Below, piece by piece: positions 23,353-27,783 of a stretch of 27,783 nucleotides of DNA. This DNA is from DATJXG01 sp035500455 (GTDB lineage: Bacteria; Acidobacteriota; Terriglobia; Terriglobales; Acidobacteriaceae). The position numbers and the translations under genes were made by a program. The notes beneath the pieces are model-generated. The model saw nothing but the letters and a program-made list of their open reading frames with translations. It ran no database searches and was not told where the DNA came from. The DNA lies in the NCBI GenBank assembly GCA_035500455.1, contig DATJXG010000406.1:1-27783 (forward strand), in the 5' to 3' direction. Numbering within the stretch: the first letter of the stretch is position 1; every line of letters begins with the position of its first letter.

Positions 23353-23697
23353 CTATTTGCCTCCTTCAGTGATCGCCGTCAGTAAGCGGTGAAATTCCGA
23401 GCGTATCAACTGCACTCCAATGCGGAACTGCATCTGCGTTTCCGCCAGCGCCATGCCCTCGCGGTCCAGGTTCACGTTGTTGCCGTCCGGCCGCGCCACC
23501 AGCCCCGAGACTTCATGCATCATGGGCCCTTCTGTCGTGCTGGCTTCGCTGTTCACCGCCCGGTTCAACTCCGCGCGGAAGTCGAAGTCCTCGGTGCGGT
23601 AGCCGGGCGTATCGATGTTGGCCATGTTGGTCACCACCAGCTTCTGCCGGTCGGCGGCCAGGCTCAGGTACTTCTCCAAAGTTCCGATCGTGCTCAT
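23353..23697 (-). CDS. flgB: FlgB, proximal rod protein
   Basis: FlgB is a proximal rod subunit. The 114-residue protein starts IGTLEKYLSLAADRQKLVVT, followed by NMANIDTPGYRTEDFDFRAE, the ANxDTPGY motif of FlgB. The C-terminal half keeps the NNVNLDREGMALAETQMQFR segment. The ATG overlaps the stop of the response regulator gene by 4 bases, which couples its translation to the regulator. Confidence 0.96.
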   Translation of the reverse strand: MSTIGTLEKYLSLAADRQKLVVTNMANIDTPGYRTEDFDFRAELNRAVNSEASTTEGPMMHEVSGLVARPDGNNVNLDREGMALAETQMQFRIGVQLIRSEFHRLLTAITEGGK

Positions 23698-25118
23698 TTC
23701 GCTTCATACCTCCTCGGTGGCAGGCCGTATTCGCGGATCTTGTTGCGGATGGTGCGCAGGCTGATGCCTAGCATCTCCGCCGCCCGCGTGCGGTTGCCAT
23801 TGGTCACTTCCAGGGTCGATTCCAGCAGCCGCCGCTCCATCTCCCGCATCGCCGTGCCCGGACGTACCGCAACTCCGGGTGCGGGCGATGCCTGAGGGGC
23901 AGGAGTCATAAATTCCGGACCCAGAAATTCGGGACCGATCACCGCTTCCTCACTCAGCGTCAGGATGCGCCGCATGAAATTGCCCAGCTCGCGGACATTT
24001 CCCGGCCACTCCAGCTTCTGCAACCCCGCAAGAAACTCAGGATGCAGTTCCGGCGTCCCCCGTCCGGCCTGCCCCGCGAACTTGGCGGCAAAGAAGCCCG
24101 CCAGCATGGGAATGTCATCCCGGCGATGCCGCAGCGGCGGCAGTGAAAGCGGAACGACATTGAGCCGATAATAGAGATCGGCGCGGAAGCTGCCCTCTTC
24201 GACCATGCGCAGCAAAAGAAGATTCGTAGTCGCGATCACGCGAATGTTCACGCGCACCGTTCGCGTCTCACCCAGCCGCTCGAACTCGCGCTCCTGTAAC
24301 GCCCGCAACAACTTCGGCTGCAACCCCAGCGGCATTTCGCCGATTTCGTCCAGCAGCAGCGTTCCCCCCTCTGCCATCTCAAACTTCCCGGCCTTCGCCG
24401 CATTCGCCCCGGTAAACGCGCCCTTGGCATGGCCGAATAACTCGCTTTCCAGCAGATGTTCCGGCAGCGCCGCACAGTTCACCGCCACAAACGGCCGCTC
24501 CCTCCGCTCGCTGGCCTCGTGGATGTAGCGTGCCAGCAGTTCTTTGCCGGTGCCGCTCTCAGCCTCGATCAATACGTCGGCGTTGGTACGTGCCGCGTGC
24601 CGCGCTCGTTCCAGCGTGCGCATCAACACCAGTGACGCTCCGACGATCCCCTGTGACGGCGCTTCCTGGCGTGCGCGCAAGCGCTGCGGCGAATTGACCG
24701 CATTCCGCGCGCCCGCATCCCGCTCCCCCATCACGCGCGTCACCGCGCCCTGGAGTTGCTCGAACGAAATCGGCTTGCTCAGGTAATCACAGGCGCCGCC
24801 GCGCATCGCTTGCACCGCGTCCGGCACGCTGCCGAAGGCAGTAAGGATGATCACAGCCGTATCCGGCGCCGACATCCGTACCGACCGCATTACGTTGAAC
24901 CCATCGCCATCAGGCATGCGAACGTCGGTCACCACCAGCGGGAAGCGTTTCTGCTGAAACTTGCGCAATGCTTCCGCCGCGCCGCCCGCGGTCTCCACTT
25001 CCCAGCCCTGCTTCTGAAAGTTGGCCTGCAGGGCCAGGCGCATGGCGGCCTCGTCGTCCACCACCAGGACCGACTTGTTCATCGCCGGATTCACCGCTCC
25101 ATTCACCACTGCGCTCAT
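23694..25118 (-). CDS. FlrC/FleR-like sigma-54 response regulator
   Basis: A 474-residue NtrC-family activator. Residues 15-130 form a receiver with acidic pair D21-D22, phospho-acceptor D65 (LVVTDVRMPDGDG) and the Thr and Lys at about 93 and 115. The central AAA+ domain has AESGTGKE (186-193; the first Gly of the usual GESGTGKE is Ala), GAFTGA at 233-238 for sigma-54 contact, and GGTLLLDEIGEMPL (Walker B). The C-terminal Fis-type helix-turn-helix is NRTRAAEMLGISLRTIRNKI. The ATG at 25118 overlaps the kinase stop by 4 bases. It is the only regulator here that can clearly bind DNA, so the TAGGCA palindromes are candidate targets. Clustering with the kinase and flgB argues for the flagellar FlrC/FleR role. 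Confidence 0.95.
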   Translation of the reverse strand: MSAVVNGAVNPAMNKSVLVVDDEAAMRLALQANFQKQGWEVETAGGAAEALRKFQQKRFPLVVTDVRMPDGDGFNVMRSVRMSAPDTAVIILTAFGSVPDAVQAMRGGACDYLSKPISFEQLQGAVTRVMGERDAGARNAVNSPQRLRARQEAPSQGIVGASLVLMRTLERARHAARTNADVLIEAESGTGKELLARYIHEASERRERPFVAVNCAALPEHLLESELFGHAKGAFTGANAAKAGKFEMAEGGTLLLDEIGEMPLGLQPKLLRALQEREFERLGETRTVRVNIRVIATTNLLLLRMVEEGSFRADLYYRLNVVPLSLPPLRHRRDDIPMLAGFFAAKFAGQAGRGTPELHPEFLAGLQKLEWPGNVRELGNFMRRILTLSEEAVIGPEFLGPEFMTPAPQASPAPGVAVRPGTAMREMERRLLESTLEVTNGNRTRAAEMLGISLRTIRNKIREYGLPPRRYEAK

Positions 25119-26410
25119 AAAATCGGAAACTCCATGCGGAACGTCGTTCCCTTGCCCACTTCGCTGTCCACAGAAATGCTGCCGTGATGCTGCTGCACGA
25201 TCTTGCGGCAAACCGCCAGCCCCAGCCCCGGACTGCTGTTCCCGGTGGAGAACCCGGCATCGAAAACCAACGGCAGATGCTCGGGCAAGATTCCGCAGCC
25301 GCTGTCGCGGATTTCAATCGCCACTGCCTGCGGCGCGTGCACGTGTGCCCCATCCAGTTCCGCGCGGACCAGAATCCGCCCGCCCGCCCCCGTGTGCCGC
25401 AGGGCGTTTAGCGCCAGGTTCAGAATCACCTGCCGCAGTTCGCCGCCGTTGGCGGCGATCTCGGTTTCGCCGAGGTTTTCCTGCAAGGCCAGCGTGATCC
25501 CTGCCTGCTCTGCCAGCGGTGTGACAAAATTTGTCGCTTCCCTCAGCACCGCCGCCAACTGCAGTGGCACCAGCACCGGGCCGCCCATGGTGTGCATGCG
25601 CAGGACGTTGTTCACCGTCACCGAGAGCGACCGAATTCCCGCCTGCAGGTGCTCCACCCACTGCTTAGCCTCGCTGCCCACCTCAGCCGAGCCCATCAGC
25701 AGCTCCGTCAGCAGTTCCATGCTTCCGAGGGGATTGCGAATCTCATGCGCCAGTACCGAGGAAAGTTCCGCCAGCGCAATCAGCCGCCGCGCCTCTTCCC
25801 GTTCCTGCTCCATCTCCCGCTGCATGGTGGTGTCGCGCAGAATCAGCACCGCCTGCCGGCTGGCCGCCCCGTTCCTCTCCTGCCCGAGTCCGGCCTCCAC
25901 CATCCCCGCCGACCTCACCGCCAGCCATCTCTTTTTCCCGTTTGTGGTAACGCAAAACTCCTGATCGTCGTTGGCTAACATCTCCGCCGACTTGCGCCAC
26001 CGTGCCAGCAGTGTGCGCACGTTCTCACTCTCGGCCACGTTCTTGCCGCTGCACTCCAGCAGGCGCTGCGCCTCCGGATTGACGAACCCCACCCGCTCAC
26101 CGGGTTCCAGCACGATCACACCGCACGGCAGGGCGTCCAGAATCCTCCCCAGCGCCAGCCGCATCTTTTCGTTTTCCGCCAGGCTGACGGTGAGCGCGAC
26201 ATTCCGCTCTTCCAGCTCTTCGCGCAGGCGGGTTACTTCCGATTGCAATTGCTGATAGGAGAACTCCAGCCGTCCCGCCGCCGCCGTAAATGCGGCGAAG
26301 GCATCGGCCAGCACGGGTTCGGCGGTGCACATCGTTTCCAGTGCGGTGTTCATCGAGGTCAGCTCTGCCGGCTGCAGGTTCATTGGACGTAGATGAGAAC
26401 TAGGCAACAT
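25115..26410 (-). CDS. FlrB/FleS-like soluble sensor histidine kinase
   Basis: A 431-residue histidine kinase with no membrane segment, therefore cytoplasmic, as in FlrB/FleS. Residues 48-88 are a coiled coil, 84-195 a PAS-like domain (LGRILDALPCGVIVLEPGER), the H-box is AELSSVLAHEIRNPLGSMEL with H222, the N-box RQVILNLALNALRH with N331 and N335, then IEIRDSGCGI and GLGLAVCRKI. It should phosphorylate the overlapping response regulator in reply to basal-body assembly. The ATG at 26410 lies inside a palindrome and only about 4 bases after the predicted sigma-54 start; ATG 26383 (31-base leader) is a realistic alternative, though no good ribosome site precedes it. Confidence 0.92.
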   Translation of the reverse strand: MLPSSHLRPMNLQPAELTSMNTALETMCTAEPVLADAFAAFTAAAGRLEFSYQQLQSEVTRLREELEERNVALTVSLAENEKMRLALGRILDALPCGVIVLEPGERVGFVNPEAQRLLECSGKNVAESENVRTLLARWRKSAEMLANDDQEFCVTTNGKKRWLAVRSAGMVEAGLGQERNGAASRQAVLILRDTTMQREMEQEREEARRLIALAELSSVLAHEIRNPLGSMELLTELLMGSAEVGSEAKQWVEHLQAGIRSLSVTVNNVLRMHTMGGPVLVPLQLAAVLREATNFVTPLAEQAGITLALQENLGETEIAANGGELRQVILNLALNALRHTGAGGRILVRAELDGAHVHAPQAVAIEIRDSGCGILPEHLPLVFDAGFSTGNSSPGLGLAVCRKIVQQHHGSISVDSEVGKGTTFRMEFPIL

Positions 26411-26418
26411 CTGCCTAG
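26400..26418. promoter_or_regulatory. Palindrome TAGGCA-N5-TGCCTA at the kinase promoter
   Basis: A perfect 7-bp inverted repeat, CTAGGCA and TGCCTAG, with a 5-base spacer (ACATC). It covers the predicted sigma-54 transcription start (26414) and the first possible ATG of the kinase. The half-sites and spacing are the same as in the palindrome at 17480-17498. FlrC and FleQ are known to bind sites at or downstream of flagellar sigma-54 promoters, which fits this position; autoregulation is inference. Confidence 0.5.
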
Positions 26419-26424
26419 TGAGAA

Positions 26425-26440
26425 TGCACGGGTCTTGCCA
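26425..26440 (-). promoter_or_regulatory. Candidate sigma-54 promoter for kinase-regulator-rod unit
   Basis: The minus strand reads TGGCAAGACCCGTGCA. Ten of the twelve defined positions of TGGCACG-N4-TTGCA match, including both GG and GC with the required 10-base gap. It lies in the 112-base gap between the HTH-less activator and the kinase, with a predicted start near 26414. It is one of the best matches of the five in the window. Confidence 0.6.
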
Positions 26441-26522
26441 AAGGATTCGGTCGGAAGACGTTGAATTGCGGCCCGATGTGGAGAAAAGATGAGTGCCGGA
26501 TGAGGGCCGCGGCAGCGCTGGA

Positions 26523-27698
26523 TTAGATCACGATGTGCTCAGGACCGACTTCAAAACCCTGCCCCAGCAGAATGCTGGCCCGCTCCATCACGTTGCGCAC
26601 CTCGCGCACGTTCCCCGGCCAGGTATGCTGCTGCAGCAGGGCTGCCGACTCGGGTGAAAGAGTCACGCTGCGCGGGCAGAACTTGGCAAGAAAGCTGTGT
26701 GACAAGGGGAGCACATCCTGCATGCGCTCCCGCAGCGGAGGCAATTCAATAGGAAAGACCGAGAGCCGGTAGAAAAGATCCTCGCGGAACTGCTTCTCCT
26801 GCACCAGCCGGCGCAGATGGCTGTTGGTCGCCGCCAGCACCCGCACATCCACGCGAAACGTATCCGAGCTTCCCAGCCGCTGAATCTCGCCCTGCTCCAG
26901 GAACCGCAGCAACTTCGACTGCAGGCCCAGCGGCAGATCTCCGATTTCATCCAGAAACAGCGTCCCGCCCTGCGCGGCATGAATGCGCCCGATGCGCGAC
27001 TGCACTGCGCCGGTAAAGGCGCCCTTCACGAATCCGAATAATTCAGCTTCCAGCAGCGGCTCGGGAATCGCGGCGCAATTGATCACCACAAACGGCTTCA
27101 ACTTCCGCATGCTCAACTGATGGATGGCGCTCGCCACTACATCCTTGCCGGTGCCGCTCTCTCCCGTAATCAGCACCGTCGTGTCCCGCGGCGCTACCAG
27201 CCGCGCCAGCGAGCAGGAACGCTGGATGGCGGGAGCAATTCCGATAAATCCCGGCAAACCCGTCTCCGGGACCGAGTCGCCCGGCGAACCCGCAGAGGTC
27301 GCATCGCTCCCCCGCGTCGGCGCGCTTCGCCCCATGTCGCGCAGTACGTCGAAGCAAAGCGTGTCCGGCGAAGGCGTCGCGAAAATCGCCTGTCCGGTAT
27401 GCGGATTCACCGGCACGATCTCCACGTCCGGATGCTGCAGTTGAATGATCTCCTTGAACTCGTCCACCCGCAGGTCGGGCAGCACCGGATCAAGCAGCAC
27501 CACCGAAACGTCTCCGGCGCTGATTCTCTCCAGGGCCTCCGCGCCACTCATCGCTTCATTGATCATCCAGCGCGACGACCGCAGCCGCGAAGTTATGTCC
27601 CGCCGCAGCTCCAGATTGGTGCTGACCACAAGAATGCCCACTGCATCGGGGACAACTCTCTTGGGGCCAACCGCTTGCATCGCTACCGCGCTGGACAT
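26523..27698 (-). CDS. Sigma-54 activator with degenerate receiver and no HTH domain
   Basis: A 391-residue enhancer-binding-protein-like ATPase. Residues 20-100 resemble a receiver (GILVVSTNLELRRDI, VSVVLLDPVLPDLR), but the acidic pair is replaced by Ser-Thr; D70 remains. The AAA+ domain is complete: GESGTGKD (179-186), GAFTGA (226-231), GGTLFLDEIGD (244-254), the arginine-finger region FREDLFYRLSVFPIELPPLR and WPGNVREVRNVMERA. The protein stops at GPEHIVI, where related activators go on to a Fis-type helix-turn-helix; no such sequence is found in other frames before the kinase. GGAGGAAAGG lies before the ATG at 27698, but the frame stays open to the window edge, so the N-terminus could be longer. 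Helicobacter FlgR is a known flagellar activator that lacks this domain. FlrA/FleQ-like by context. Confidence 0.88.
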   Translation of the reverse strand: MSSAVAMQAVGPKRVVPDAVGILVVSTNLELRRDITSRLRSSRWMINEAMSGAEALERISAGDVSVVLLDPVLPDLRVDEFKEIIQLQHPDVEIVPVNPHTGQAIFATPSPDTLCFDVLRDMGRSAPTRGSDATSAGSPGDSVPETGLPGFIGIAPAIQRSCSLARLVAPRDTTVLITGESGTGKDVVASAIHQLSMRKLKPFVVINCAAIPEPLLEAELFGFVKGAFTGAVQSRIGRIHAAQGGTLFLDEIGDLPLGLQSKLLRFLEQGEIQRLGSSDTFRVDVRVLAATNSHLRRLVQEKQFREDLFYRLSVFPIELPPLRERMQDVLPLSHSFLAKFCPRSVTLSPESAALLQQHTWPGNVREVRNVMERASILLGQGFEVGPEHIVI

Positions 27699-27783
27699 GC
27701 CGTCGCCTTTCCTCCGCTTGAATTTGCCGCTGCCTGGCTGGGCAGAACTTCCGTGCTTGCCCCAGGCCGCTGCAGGTTCACCA

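Noticed and set aside
24146..24171. GAAAG followed 14 bases later by exact GCCGATAA on the plus strand, a sigma-28-like promoter
   Set aside because: It lies inside the response regulator gene, where these bases encode the conserved DLYYRLNV motif on the other strand. The match is most likely a by-product of coding constraint. It also shows that such boxes occur by chance.
27768..27783. GG-N10-GC at the window edge (TGGTGAACCTGCAGCG) as promoter of the HTH-less activator
   Set aside because: Apart from TGG and GC nothing matches the consensus, and the frame of the activator is still open through this sequence, so it may be coding.

Overview
The window is an almost pure flagellar biosynthesis locus. 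Every recognised gene lies on the minus strand, so transcription runs from high to low coordinates. The encoded proteins cover the export gate (FliP, FliQ, FliR, FlhB, FlhA, FliO), the export ATPase complex (FliH, FliI, FliJ), the MS and C rings (FliF, FliG, FliM and two FliN-type proteins), and the rod, hook and P/L rings (FlgB, FlgC, FliE, FlgF, FlgG, FlgD, FliK, FlgE, FlgA, FlgH, FlgI). The regulators are sigma-28 (FliA), a soluble sensor kinase, a sigma-54 response regulator, and a second sigma-54 activator that has no DNA-binding domain. FlgA/FlgH/FlgI imply a Gram-negative (diderm) cell. High G+C, the gene order and a dispersed hairpin repeat containing GCGGGCGTCC suggest Acidobacteriota (Terriglobia-like). 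That assignment is inference and was not tested by any search.

Layout in the direction of transcription. (1) 27698-26523, HTH-less sigma-54 activator, its frame open to the window edge. (2) 26410-17495, kinase, response regulator, flgB, flgC, fliE, fliF, fliG, fliH, fliI, fliJ, tightly packed with repeated 4-bp ATGA overlaps. (3) 17310-15382, fliK, flgD. (4) 15296-14052, flgE. (5) 13690-3943, fliN, fliO, fliP, fliQ, fliR, flhB, flhA, fliA, fliM, fliY-like, a protein with MshEN-like repeats and a cysteine cluster, then a short HDOD-like ORF. (6) 3634-1, flgF, flgG, flgA, flgH, flgI (flgI cut by the window edge).

Each of units 2 to 6 is preceded by a GG-N10-GC-like (sigma-54 type) 16-mer just upstream of its first gene. 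The locus also encodes the activators needed for such promoters. Two palindromes with the same half-sites and spacing (TAGGCA-N5-TGCCTA) sit at the kinase promoter and upstream of the fliK promoter. They have the geometry of an enhancer-binding-protein site and are candidate operators for the response regulator. Together these suggest a self-regulating cascade: the kinase/regulator pair is co-transcribed with rod, MS-ring and export-ATPase genes and switches on the remaining basal-body and hook units. FliA, from unit 5, would then serve late genes outside the window.

The main unusual points are: the activator without HTH; the MshEN/cysteine-cluster protein and half-length HDOD ORF inside a flagellar operon; a FliM without the usual CheY-binding N-terminal peptide; two SpoA proteins (short FliN and long FliY-like); a 93-residue FlgD; no flhF/flhG between flhA and fliA; a pair of about 96-bp hairpin repeats bracketing flgF-flgG; and a sigma-28-like promoter on the otherwise empty plus strand between fliJ and fliK. 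Flagellin, cap, hook-junction, motor and chemotaxis genes are not in this window.
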